Origin: Soonwooa sp032078105
GTDB taxonomy: Bacteria; Bacteroidota; Bacteroidia; Flavobacteriales; Weeksellaceae
Assembly (NCBI GenBank): GCA_046269235.1
Contig: JBJZOS010000005.1
Coordinates: 1 to 64,000, forward strand
Length of the DNA stretch: 64,000 nt
Direction of reading: 5' to 3'
The notes under the pieces were generated by a model. That model did no database searches. It was not told where the DNA came from and saw only the letters and a program-made list of their open reading frames with translations. How positions within the stretch are numbered: position 1 is the stretch's first letter; each line of letters begins with the position of its first letter. Positions 24,146-32,103 of the stretch are shown here, piece by piece. The position numbers and the translations under genes are program-made.

Positions 24146-27100
24146 TTACATCGCCAACATTTTAAAACTCATACTTTCGATTACCTTTAAAATTGCTTCA
24201 ACAGTATCCATGGAGGTTAAACATGGAACGCCGTTTTCAACGCTCATTCTACGGATTTGGAAACCATCTCTTTCTGCTTGTTTTCCTTTAGTAGTCGTGT
24301 TTACAACATATTGAACTTTTCCTTTTTGAATCAAGTCGATTAAGTTAACGTCTTCTTCACCAATTTTGTAACCAATTTTCGTTGGTACGCCGTGCTCTTC
24401 AAAGAATTTTGCAGTGCCTTCGGTCGCCCAAATTCTGAAACCTACATCGTTAAATCTTCTTGCCAATTCAACAGCTTCTTTTTTGTCGTTATCAGCCACC
24501 GTAAACAAGATAGAACCGTGCGTCGGAACTTTTCTTCCTGCTGCGATTAGACCTTTGTACAAAGCTTTTTCGAGCGTAGAATCTTTACCCATAACTTCAC
24601 CTGTCGACTTCATTTCTGGGCCTAAAGAGATGTCTACTTTCGTTAGTTTTGAGAAAGAGAAAACAGGAACTTTTACGAAAACGCCTTCTTTGTTCGGTAC
24701 TAAACCATTTTTAAATCCTAAGTCGGTTAACTTTGCTCCTAAAACAGCTTTAGTAGCTAATTTCGCCATCGGGACATCTGTAATTTTAGACAAGAAAGGA
24801 ACGGTTCTCGACGAACGTGGATTCACTTCGATGACATAAACTTCGCCGTCAGAAATTACATATTGAATATTCATCAAGCCTACGATTTTCAAACCTTTGG
24901 CTAATCTTTGCGTATAATCAACTAAAGTATCGATTTGCTTTTGATTCAAATTTTGTGGAGGATACACCGCAATCGAGTCTCCAGAGTGAACACCAGCTCT
25001 TTCGATGTGTTCCATAATTCCAGGAATAATCACTGTTTCGCCATCACAAATGGCATCGACTTCAACTTCTTTTCCTGTTAAATATCGATCGACCAAAACT
25101 GGATGTTCTGGGCTCGCTTCTACCGCGTTTTCCATGTAATGTGCTAACTCAGTTTCGTTGTACACAATTTCCATCGCACGACCACCCAAAACGTAGCTTG
25201 GACGCACCAAAACTGGATATCCAATTTCGTTTGCAATGACAAGGGCTTCTTCTTTGGAAGTCGAAGTTTTGCCTAAAGGTTGCGGAATTTGTAAGTCTTG
25301 AAGCGCTTTTTCAAATTTATCTCTATTCTCAGCTCTGTCGATATCTTCAAGAGTTGTTCCTAAAATTTGTACACCGTGAGCCGCCAATTTATCCGCTAAA
25401 TTAATCGCTGTTTGACCACCAAATTGTACCACAACTCCTGTTGGTTTTTCAAGCTCGATAATGTTCATCACCTCTTCCTCTGTCAAAGGCTCGAAATAAA
25501 GCTTATCCGAAATCGAGAAATCTGTAGAAACGGTTTCTGGATTATTGTTGATGATAATCGCCTCGTAACCCATTTCTTTAATCGCCCAAACAGAATGCAC
25601 GGTTGCATAATCGAATTCTACACCTTGCCCAATACGGATTGGTCCAGAACCCAAAACGATAATTTTCTTTTTGTCTGAAACCACACTTTCGTTTTCGTCC
25701 TCGTAAGTTCCGTAGAAATAAGGCGTTTCCGACTCAAATTCTGCTGCGCAAGTGTCCACCATTTTGTAAACTGGCATAATTCCGTTTTCTTTTCTGAAAT
25801 CAAAAATTTCACGTTGCGTAACTCCCCAAAGATGAGCAATATTTAAATCTGCAAAACCTAATTGTTTGGCTTCAAGTAAAACTTCCTTATTGAATTTATT
25901 TTCTTTAATGGTCGTTTCAAAGTCGATTAGTTTTTTAATTTTCCAAATAAAGAATTTATCAATTTTGCTCCATTCTACAATTGTTTCCCAATCGTAACCT
26001 CTTCTAAGGGCATCACCAATGATGAATAATCTTTCGTCATCACAAACTCGGATTCTTCTTTCGATCTCCTCTGCTGTTAATGCTTCTGCTTGCTTGGTTT
26101 TAAGACCGATATGGCGAATTCCTGTTTCTAAAGAACGAATCGCTTTTTGCAACGATTCCTCAAAATTTCTTCCGATTGCCATGACTTCACCCGTTGCTTT
26201 CATCTGTGTTGAAAGTCTTCTATCCGCTGTTTCGAATTTATCAAACGGGAATCTTGGAAACTTGGTCACTACATAATCCAAAGCAGGTTCGAAACAAGCA
26301 TAAGATGTTCCAGTAACGGGATTCATGATTTCGTCAAGTGTTAAACCCACTGCGATTTTTGCGGCGATTTTCGCAATCGGATAACCTGTTGCTTTCGACG
26401 CTAACGCCGATGATCGAGAAACTCGCGGATTAACCTCGATGATATAATAATTGAATGAATGTGGGTCTAAAGCCAACTGAACGTTGCAACCTCCCTCAAT
26501 TCCTAAAGCTCTGATGATTTTTAATGAAGCATTACGCAACAACTGATATTCTCTATCCGAAAGTGTCTGAGATGGCGCCACCACAATAGAATCTCCCGTA
26601 TGAACGCCCACTGGGTCGATGTTTTCCATATTACAAACCACAATGGCATTGTCGTTCGCATCACGCATTACTTCGTATTCGATCTCTTTATAACCAGCGA
26701 TTGATTTTTCAATCAAACATTGTGTTACCGGAGAATATTTAAGTCCTAATTCAGAAATTTCTCTTAATTCTGTTTCGTTAGATGCGATTCCGCCTCCCGT
26801 TCCGCCCATTGTAAAGGCAGGACGAACAATAACGGGATAACCAATTCTGTTCGCAAAAGCTACCGATTCTTCAACGGTATGTACAATATCCGAATCAGGA
26901 ACTGGCTCATTTAACTCACGCATTAATTCACGGAACAAATCTCTGTCTTCCGCTCTGTTAATCGCAGAGAGCTTGGTTCCAAGAACTTCAACTTTACACT
27001 CTTCAAGGATTCCAGATTTTTCTAATTCAACCGCCATATTGAGTCCTGTTTGTCCTCCCAAAGTCGGAAGAAGTGCATCTGGACGCTCTTTTCTGATGAT

Positions 27101-27328
27101 ATGACTTACAAATTGTAGCGAAATCGGCTCGATATATACTTTATCTGCAATTTCCACATCGGTCATTATCGTTGCTGGATTGGAGTTAATTAATATAACT
27201 TTGTAGCCTTCCTCCTTCAAGGAAAGACAAGCTTGTGTTCCCGAATAATCGAATTCTGCCGCCTGACCAATGATGATAGGTCCCGAACCGATTACTAAAA
27301 TTGTTTTTATATCTGTACGTTTTGCCAT
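24146..27328 (-). CDS. carB: carbamoyl-phosphate synthase large subunit
   Basis: Makes carbamoyl phosphate from bicarbonate, ammonia (channelled from CarA) and two ATP, feeding both pyrimidine and arginine synthesis. The two homologous ATP-grasp halves are visible: VLGSGPIRIGQGVEFDY marks the second half and VIGSGPIIIGQAAEFDY the first. EVNPRVSRSSALASKATGYP and EVNPRSSRTVPFLSKITDVP are the matching metal-site segments. An MGS-like allosteric domain closes the protein. It is 1060 residues from the ATG at 27328; nine extra residues from an upstream TTG would come from repeat DNA and are unlikely to be real. Confidence 0.97.
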   Translation of the reverse strand: MAKRTDIKTILVIGSGPIIIGQAAEFDYSGTQACLSLKEEGYKVILINSNPATIMTDVEIADKVYIEPISLQFVSHIIRKERPDALLPTLGGQTGLNMAVELEKSGILEECKVEVLGTKLSAINRAEDRDLFRELMRELNEPVPDSDIVHTVEESVAFANRIGYPVIVRPAFTMGGTGGGIASNETELREISELGLKYSPVTQCLIEKSIAGYKEIEYEVMRDANDNAIVVCNMENIDPVGVHTGDSIVVAPSQTLSDREYQLLRNASLKIIRALGIEGGCNVQLALDPHSFNYYIIEVNPRVSRSSALASKATGYPIAKIAAKIAVGLTLDEIMNPVTGTSYACFEPALDYVVTKFPRFPFDKFETADRRLSTQMKATGEVMAIGRNFEESLQKAIRSLETGIRHIGLKTKQAEALTAEEIERRIRVCDDERLFIIGDALRRGYDWETIVEWSKIDKFFIWKIKKLIDFETTIKENKFNKEVLLEAKQLGFADLNIAHLWGVTQREIFDFRKENGIMPVYKMVDTCAAEFESETPYFYGTYEDENESVVSDKKKIIVLGSGPIRIGQGVEFDYATVHSVWAIKEMGYEAIIINNNPETVSTDFSISDKLYFEPLTEEEVMNIIELEKPTGVVVQFGGQTAINLADKLAAHGVQILGTTLEDIDRAENRDKFEKALQDLQIPQPLGKTSTSKEEALVIANEIGYPVLVRPSYVLGGRAMEIVYNETELAHYMENAVEASPEHPVLVDRYLTGKEVEVDAICDGETVIIPGIMEHIERAGVHSGDSIAVYPPQNLNQKQIDTLVDYTQRLAKGLKIVGLMNIQYVISDGEVYVIEVNPRSSRTVPFLSKITDVPMAKLATKAVLGAKLTDLGFKNGLVPNKEGVFVKVPVFSFSKLTKVDISLGPEMKSTGEVMGKDSTLEKALYKGLIAAGRKVPTHGSILFTVADNDKKEAVELARRFNDVGFRIWATEGTAKFFEEHGVPTKIGYKIGEEDVNLIDLIQKGKVQYVVNTTTKGKQAERDGFQIRRMSVENGVPCLTSMDTVEAILKVIESMSFKMLAM

Positions 27329-27340
27329 GTTCTTTTTATT

Positions 27341-27372
27341 AGAATCAAGAGCCAAGAACCAAGAATCAAGAC
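27341..27372. repeat. AAGAATCAAGA-type repeat, carB side
   Basis: Tract of AGAATCAAGA / GCCAAGAACC / AAGAATCAAG units. Its part 27354-27371 is a perfect 18-base inverted copy of 27811-27828, so the pair brackets the four-helix-bundle gene. Confidence 0.8.
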
Positions 27373-27409
27373 TTAAAAAAGTATCTCAAAACCCGAATTG
27401 GTCATGATT

Positions 27410-27760
27410 TTATTTTAAATTATTTTTAAACGAATAAATCATTTTCTGAATTTCAGAAATATCACTTAATAAATTGCTCACTTTTTCTTCAGATAAAAGT
27501 TGAAGTTCCCTTCCAAGAATAAGCTGTGTTTGAAGTTCAAAAGCTGAACCCAAAGCAATTGCTAAAAAGTGATTAAATTCTTTACTACTGTTTCTACCCG
27601 AACCCTCAGCAATATTAGATGGTATAGAAATAGCTGCTCTTTTCATTTGAGAAATTAATCCAAATTTTTCATCATTGGAAATGTCTTGACAGATGATGTA
27701 AACATTTTTTGCTAACATCATTGATTTTTGCCAGAAAATTAATTTTTCAAAATTGTGCAT
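27410..27760 (-). CDS. four-helix-bundle protein (S23/IVP family)
   Basis: A 116-residue all-helical protein of the family first found in intervening sequences of 23S rRNA genes. Motifs are FEKLIFWQKSMMLAKNVY at the start, GLISQMKRAAISIPSNIAEG in the middle and ELQTQLILGRELQLLSEE later. The molecular role of stand-alone members is unknown; a relative (avd) is an accessory protein of diversity-generating retroelements, but none is present here. It sits between carA and carB and is flanked by an 18-base inverted repeat, which suggests that it came in as a unit. Confidence 0.92.
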   Translation of the reverse strand: MHNFEKLIFWQKSMMLAKNVYIICQDISNDEKFGLISQMKRAAISIPSNIAEGSGRNSSKEFNHFLAIALGSAFELQTQLILGRELQLLSEEKVSNLLSDISEIQKMIYSFKNNLK

Positions 27761-27777
27761 CTGTTTTGCGTTATTTT

Positions 27778-28893
27778 CTAATTCACGAATTGAGAATCTT
27801 GATTCTTGACTCTTGATTCTTGGTTCTTAAAGCTCTCCATCAGCTCAATAAACTCATCAAACAAATAGTTGGCGTCTTCTGGACCTGGACTTGCTTCTGG
27901 GTGATATTGTACCGAGAATACTGGGTGAATTTTGTGTTTTACGCCTTCGTTAGTTCTGTCGTTAAGAGCAATATGTGTTTCGATTAAATCTGTGTTTTTC
28001 AAAGAATCTTGGTCAACCGCGTAACCATGATTTTGAGAAGTTATAGCGACCTTATTTTTTTCTAGATCTAACACGGGATGATTTCCGCCTCTGTGACCGA
28101 ATTTAAGTTTAAAAGTTTTAGCGCCACAAGCCAAAGCAATTAATTGATGTCCTAAACAGATTCCGAAAATTGGAACTTTCCCCAAAATTCCACGAATCAT
28201 TTCTAAAGCATGAGGCACATCTTCTGGATCGCCAGGACCGTTAGAAAGCATTACGCCATCTGGATCCATCAAAAGAATTTCGTCCGCAGTCGTGTCTTGA
28301 GAAACCACCGTAATGTCGCAATCTCTTTGAGAAAGCTCTCGGATAATTCCTAATTTGGAGCCGAAATCTACCAGAACAACTTTCAAACCTCTTCCTGGCG
28401 CAGCGTAAGGTGTTTTTGTAGAAACCATTTCTACTTGGTTGGTTGGGAAATTCGCTCCTTTCAAATCTGAAATTACTGCAGCTTCATCAGCATCAGCATT
28501 AACAATTTTTCCTTTTACAACACCTTTGTTACGAAGGATTCTTGTTAATTTTCTGGTGTCGATTCCAGCGATTCCACTTAAGTTTTTCTTGTGAAAAAAC
28601 TCGTCCAAATCCATTTGTGTTCTGAAATTCGACGGCACATCGCAAATTTCTTTTACAATTAAAGCTTTAATCGCAGGTTCGATACTTTCGTAATCGTCGC
28701 GGTTGATGCCGTAATTTCCGATTAATGGATAGGTCATACAAACGATTTGCCCGCAATAGGATGGGTCAGAAATTAGCTCCTGATAACCTGTCATTCCTGT
28801 GTTGAAAACCACTTCGCCATCGGTGTCCAAATTGGCTCCGAAACCTTTTCCGTGGAATACTTCACCCGATTCTAATATTAATTTCTTTTTCAT
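27778..28893 (-). CDS. carA: carbamoyl-phosphate synthase small subunit
   Basis: Glutaminase subunit that hands ammonia to CarB. The N-terminal domain begins KKKLILESGEVFHGKGFG; the C-terminal class I amidotransferase domain carries the nucleophile Cys in IFGICLGHQLIALA and the His-Glu pair in FSVQYHPEASPGP. The start is the ATG at 28893; upstream ATG-like codons lie in repeat DNA. The last 15 residues (NQESRVKNQDSQFVN) are encoded by the AAGAATCAAGA-type repeat, so the natural C terminus has been replaced by repeat sequence. This is unlikely to hurt the enzyme. Confidence 0.96.
   Translation of the reverse strand: MKKKLILESGEVFHGKGFGANLDTDGEVVFNTGMTGYQELISDPSYCGQIVCMTYPLIGNYGINRDDYESIEPAIKALIVKEICDVPSNFRTQMDLDEFFHKKNLSGIAGIDTRKLTRILRNKGVVKGKIVNADADEAAVISDLKGANFPTNQVEMVSTKTPYAAPGRGLKVVLVDFGSKLGIIRELSQRDCDITVVSQDTTADEILLMDPDGVMLSNGPGDPEDVPHALEMIRGILGKVPIFGICLGHQLIALACGAKTFKLKFGHRGGNHPVLDLEKNKVAITSQNHGYAVDQDSLKNTDLIETHIALNDRTNEGVKHKIHPVFSVQYHPEASPGPEDANYLFDEFIELMESFKNQESRVKNQDSQFVN
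27794..27828. repeat. AAGAATCAAGA-type repeat, carA side
   Basis: Inverted tract with GATTCTTGAC, TCTTGATTCT and TGGTTCTT units, overlapping the 3' end of carA. 27811-27828 pairs perfectly with 27354-27371 across the four-helix-bundle gene. Confidence 0.8.
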
Positions 28894-28901
28894 TTTCTTT
28901 A

Positions 28902-28985
28902 TTACTAGAGTCAAAAACCGAGATTCAAGAATCAAGATTATTTTTATGTCTTGATTGTTGTATCTTTATTCTTGTATCTTTATTC
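28902..28985. repeat. repeat-rich spacer between carA and pyrB
   Basis: Holds a third AAGAATCAAGA unit (28927-28937), an inverted pair AATCAAGA and TCTTGATT that can fold into a hairpin, and a 14-base tandem duplication TTGTATCTTTATTC at 28958-28971 and 28972-28985. The second unit of the duplication contains the pyrB stop codon. Confidence 0.7.
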
Positions 28986-29870
28986 AAACTCAAATCCTTT
29001 TTGTTCCAAGGCGTCTTTTAGAATTGCCATTCTTGCGTAGACGCCATTTTCCATTTGTTTAAAAATCCTTGAACGCTCACATTCTACCAAATCTGTATCA
29101 ATTTCAACACCTCTGTTAATTGGCGCTGGATGCATGATGATGGCGTTTGGTTTCATTAATTTTTCACGTTCTTTGGTTAAACCATATTTTTTGTGATACT
29201 CTTCTGCCGAAAATCCATGTTTACTTTCATGTCTTTCGTGTTGAATTCTCAATAACATTAATACATCTACTTCTTTTACTAATTCATTAAAAGCTAAAAA
29301 AGTTCCGTTAATAATAGCGCCTTCATCAAACCATTTTGATGGTCCTGAGAAGTAAACTTTTGCTCCTAATTTTCGTAAAGCTTCAGCATTGGAGTTGGCT
29401 ACTCTACTGTGTTTAACATCGCCAACAATCCCAACTTTAAGCCCTTCAAACTTTCCAAACTCTTGGAAAATTGTCACCAAATCCAGCATACATTGCGATG
29501 GATGATTTCCTGTGCCGTCGCCTGCGTTGATAATCGGAATATTGATATTTTTTAAATCTTCGTAAAAGCGATCTTGCTTGTGACGAATCACCACCAAGTT
29601 AACGCCCAAACTTTCGATGGTCTTGACAGTGTCGTAAAGACTTTCGCCTTTGTTGACCGAACTGTGCAACGCATCAAAAGGAACCACTGTAAGTCCCAAC
29701 TTTCGCTCCGCGATGTCAAAACTAGTTTTGGTTCTTGTACTATCTTCAAAAAACAAATTCGATACAAAAATATCTTGCTTGGCTTTGAAGCTTTTCCCAC
29801 CTGCGATTTCCAAAGCATCTTGGATAATCTTGTTAATCTTTTCTTGGCTAAGTTGTGTAATATTAAACAT
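28980..29870 (-). CDS. pyrB: aspartate carbamoyltransferase catalytic chain
   Basis: Joins carbamoyl phosphate and aspartate in the first committed step of pyrimidine synthesis. The carbamoyl-phosphate binding motif is at residues 44-50 (DSTRTKTSF), and NAGDGTGNHPSQCMLD and IMHPAPINRGVEID are the other active-site segments. Length is 296 residues from the ATG at 29870; an upstream in-frame TTG would fall into the attenuator. No pyrI is seen. It is the first gene after an attenuator and lies ahead of carA, so the operon supplies both substrates of its own product. Confidence 0.96.
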   Translation of the reverse strand: MFNITQLSQEKINKIIQDALEIAGGKSFKAKQDIFVSNLFFEDSTRTKTSFDIAERKLGLTVVPFDALHSSVNKGESLYDTVKTIESLGVNLVVIRHKQDRFYEDLKNINIPIINAGDGTGNHPSQCMLDLVTIFQEFGKFEGLKVGIVGDVKHSRVANSNAEALRKLGAKVYFSGPSKWFDEGAIINGTFLAFNELVKEVDVLMLLRIQHERHESKHGFSAEEYHKKYGLTKEREKLMKPNAIIMHPAPINRGVEIDTDLVECERSRIFKQMENGVYARMAILKDALEQKGFEFE

Positions 29871-29890
29871 CTTTATTTTGAGTTTTGAGC

Positions 29891-29924
29891 ACAAAAAAAG
29901 CGAGGACAACAATCCTCGCTTTTA
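29891..29924 (-). terminator. attenuator terminator of the pyr-car operon
   Basis: Perfect stem AAAAGCGAGGA and TCCTCGCTTTT with a six-base loop and seven T residues, placed between promoter and pyrB, 21 bases before the pyrB start. The leader ORF stop TAA overlaps the first bases of the stem. Confidence 0.85.
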
Positions 29925-29990
29925 ATTAAAAATATCGTAAAGAGCGCTTACGCCCGGTAAATCTAATGATATCAATAATACTTTTTTCAT
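29922..29990 (-). CDS. pyrB leader peptide, predicted
   Basis: A 22-codon ORF (starting MKKVLLISLDLPG, ending YDIFN) lies between the promoter and the attenuator terminator. Its stop codon touches the terminator stem, so a ribosome that keeps up with RNA polymerase would block hairpin formation. The mRNA just before the stem is U-rich (GAUAUUUUUAAUU). This is the arrangement used by enterobacterial pyrBI, where low UTP slows polymerase and lets the ribosome catch up. Translation of the ORF is unproven, and its ATG is only six bases after the -7 box. Confidence 0.6.
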   Translation of the reverse strand: MKKVLLISLDLPGVSALYDIFN

Positions 29991-29996
29991 TAGCTG

Positions 29997-30025
29997 CAAA
30001 GATAGACTTTTCTATTTATTCTCAA
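29997..30025 (-). promoter_or_regulatory. predicted promoter of the pyrB-carA-carB operon
   Basis: On the minus strand, -7 box TATCTTTG (29997-30004) and -33 TTG (30023-30025) are 18 bases apart, matching the Bacteroidetes consensus. Confidence 0.75.
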
Positions 30026-30064
30026 AAATATTTTTTTGACTTTTTAACATTTTTTATCATCTCG

Positions 30065-30094
30065 TTGTTTTTCTTAACAATTTTTATATTTTTG
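30065..30094 (+). promoter_or_regulatory. predicted promoter of the Lrp-type regulator gene
   Basis: TTG at 30065-30067 and TATTTTTG at 30087-30094, 19 bases apart; the ATG follows at 30111. It diverges from the pyrB promoter. Confidence 0.6.
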
Positions 30095-30110
30095 TTAAAA
30101 ATCATAAATC

Positions 30111-30566
30111 ATGGATGCTAAAGACAGAATGATTCTAAGTATTCTTCAACAAGATTCTACATTATCGGTGAAAGAAATCTCGGAGAGGATAGGACTTACC
30201 TTCACGCCAACGTACGAGCGTATCAAGCAACTCGAAAAACAAAAAGTTATCGAAAAATATGTTGCTTTGCTCAACCGCGAAAAGCTTGGTCTCAACATCA
30301 TAGTCTACTGCAACATTCGACTAAAAGAACAATCCAAAAAAGCTTTGGAAGCTTTTGAAGAACACATCGAAAAATTCGATGAAGTACAAGAAATCACGAG
30401 TCTCTCTGGTGAGTACGACTATATGTTAAAAATTATCGCAAAAGACATTAACTCTTACAACGACTTCGCTGTTAATGTCATATCAAATTCGCCGAATATC
30501 GGCTTGTATCACAGTTCTATTGTACTGCATGAAGTAAAGAAAACTACTACTTTCAAACTTGACTAA
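30111..30566 (+). CDS. Lrp/AsnC family transcriptional regulator
   Basis: A 151-residue one-domain-pair regulator. The N-terminal winged helix-turn-helix spans about residues 5-60 (ILSILQQDSTLSVKEISERI; TPTYERIKQLEKQKVIEKY) and the C-terminal effector domain (RAM/ACT-like) starts near residue 65 (IIVYCNIRLKEQSKKALEAF). Such proteins sense amino acids and control their synthesis or uptake. It lies between the pyrimidine and arginine operons and its stop codon overlaps that of argH. A role in arginine control is plausible but only by position. Confidence 0.93.
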   Translation: MDAKDRMILSILQQDSTLSVKEISERIGLTFTPTYERIKQLEKQKVIEKYVALLNREKLGLNIIVYCNIRLKEQSKKALEAFEEHIEKFDEVQEITSLSGEYDYMLKIIAKDINSYNDFAVNVISNSPNIGLYHSSIVLHEVKKTTTFKLD

Positions 30567-31867
30567 GCCTGAAGTTTCGTGACAATCTTATGGAAGTGGT
30601 GCGCGACTTCATCTAAACAAAGATTTCCGATACTGCCTTGGTGACTGTGTTGGAGATCTTTGATATCGTAATCGAATTCTTGATTTTCGATTGCATTACC
30701 AACACTAACATAAGCATCACGGAAAGACGCACCAGCTTTTACTTCTTTGTTAATCTTCTCAACACTGAAAAGATATTTATATTTTTCATCTTCTAAAATC
30801 CGGTCTTTAACTTGGATATTTGGCAGTGTATAATTTAGAATTTCTAAACATTCCTTTAAAGAATCAATTGCTGGAAACAACATTTCTTTTGTCAACTGCA
30901 TATCGCGATGATAACCAGATGGCAAATTATTAATCAGCAAAATCAACTCATTAGGAAGCGATTGTATACGATTACAGCGCGCTCTTACCAACTCGAAAAT
31001 GTCTGGATTTTTCTTGTGTGGCATAATGCTGCTACCTGTCGTAAACTCTTTTGGAAAGCTGATAAAATCAAAATTTTGGCTTAAATACAAACAAACATCA
31101 TAACTGAATTTGCTTAAAGTTCCTGCTAAAACGGACAACGCAGAGGCTAACAATTTCTCCGATTTTCCGCGTGTCATTTGCGCATAAACCGAATTATGAT
31201 TCATGGAAATAAAACCTAATTTGGAAGTTGTACTCGCTCTATCAATTGGAAATGAAGAACCATAGCCTGCTGCCGACCCCAAGGGATTTTTGTTAATGAT
31301 ATTCTTCACGGACAACAACAATTCTACATCATCTAAAAGTGACTCTGCATAAGCGCCAAACCACAAGCCAAACGATGATGGCATCGCAATCTGAAAATGC
31401 GTATAACCAGGCAACAATACGTGCTGATATTGTTCTGCCAACGAAATCAAAGTTTGGAATAAGGTGTTGACTAAAGTCGAAATCTCACGAATTTCTTGTT
31501 GTAAATACAATTTGATATCCAACAAAACTTGATCGTTACGCGATCTTGCAGTGTGGATTTTTTTCCCTGTGTCGCCTAATTTTTCTATTAAAATCGCTTC
31601 AACTTGAGAATGTATATCTTCTGCTGACTTATCGATTTCGAAATTGTCAGCATTTATGTCTTTTAAAATAGAATCTAACAACCTTAGTATCGCTGTTGAT
31701 TCTTCGTCCGAAATCAATCCGACTTCTGCTAACATTTTGCAGTGTGCCATCGAGCCGATAACGTCGTATTTTGCTAAACGCTCATCAAAATCCAGATCCT
31801 TACCAACAGTAAATTTGTTGACAAAATCGTCTGTTTTGGATTGGTCTTTCTGCCAAATTTTTTTCAT
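30563..31867 (-). CDS. argH: argininosuccinate lyase
   Basis: Splits argininosuccinate to arginine and fumarate, the last step of arginine synthesis. Visible signatures are DIHSQVEAILIEKLGDTG, HTARSRNDQV, and GSSIMPHKKNPD, the flexible catalytic loop with the active Ser. It is 434 residues, shorter than most enteric forms but usual for Bacteroidetes. It is the last gene of the arginine cluster, 237 bases from argE, with a family A repeat in the gap. The 3' end meets that of the Lrp-type gene, with four bases shared (30563-30566). Confidence 0.96.
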   Translation of the reverse strand: MKKIWQKDQSKTDDFVNKFTVGKDLDFDERLAKYDVIGSMAHCKMLAEVGLISDEESTAILRLLDSILKDINADNFEIDKSAEDIHSQVEAILIEKLGDTGKKIHTARSRNDQVLLDIKLYLQQEIREISTLVNTLFQTLISLAEQYQHVLLPGYTHFQIAMPSSFGLWFGAYAESLLDDVELLLSVKNIINKNPLGSAAGYGSSFPIDRASTTSKLGFISMNHNSVYAQMTRGKSEKLLASALSVLAGTLSKFSYDVCLYLSQNFDFISFPKEFTTGSSIMPHKKNPDIFELVRARCNRIQSLPNELILLINNLPSGYHRDMQLTKEMLFPAIDSLKECLEILNYTLPNIQVKDRILEDEKYKYLFSVEKINKEVKAGASFRDAYVSVGNAIENQEFDYDIKDLQHSHQGSIGNLCLDEVAHHFHKIVTKLQA

Positions 31868-31994
31868 TTTGTTTCTTAAATTAATAGGTTTTTAGTTGAT
31901 GGTCTTGGGTTGTCTGTTATTTGCGAACAAAGATTTCTTCTTCCTCGACATTCGAAATTCAAAAATTAACATTCCAAAAAACCAGTTAGTAGCT

Positions 31995-32092
31995 GCAGCC
32001 CAGCCTGAGCGGAGCTCTTTTTGTTTTTGTAATGCCGAGGAACGAGGCTTGCAAAACAAAAAAGCGAGAGCGGAGGATGGAAATAGCTGCCC
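31995..32092. repeat. intergenic hairpin repeat, family A copy 2
   Basis: Same core as the copy at 2306: CTGAGCGGAGCTCTTTTTG and CAAAAAAGCGAGAGCGGA, with a centre where TTGTTTTTGTAATGCC pairs with GGCTTGCAAAACAA. The terminal stem is GCAGC with GCTGC. It begins 12 bases after the argE stop on the minus strand and fills most of the gap to argH. Confidence 0.8.
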
Positions 32093-32103
32093 AAATAAAA
32101 AAA

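Noticed and set aside
24414..24839. Long plus-strand ORF inside carB
   Set aside because: Antisense shadow of a highly conserved gene; Ser/Pro/Phe-rich translation typical of shadows.
27410..27760. Diversity-generating retroelement (avd-like four-helix-bundle gene)
   Set aside because: No reverse transcriptase and no template/variable repeat pair is nearby.
27341..27828. CRISPR-like array from the AAGAATCAAGA units
   Set aside because: Units are too short, imperfect and partly inverted, with no regular spacers.
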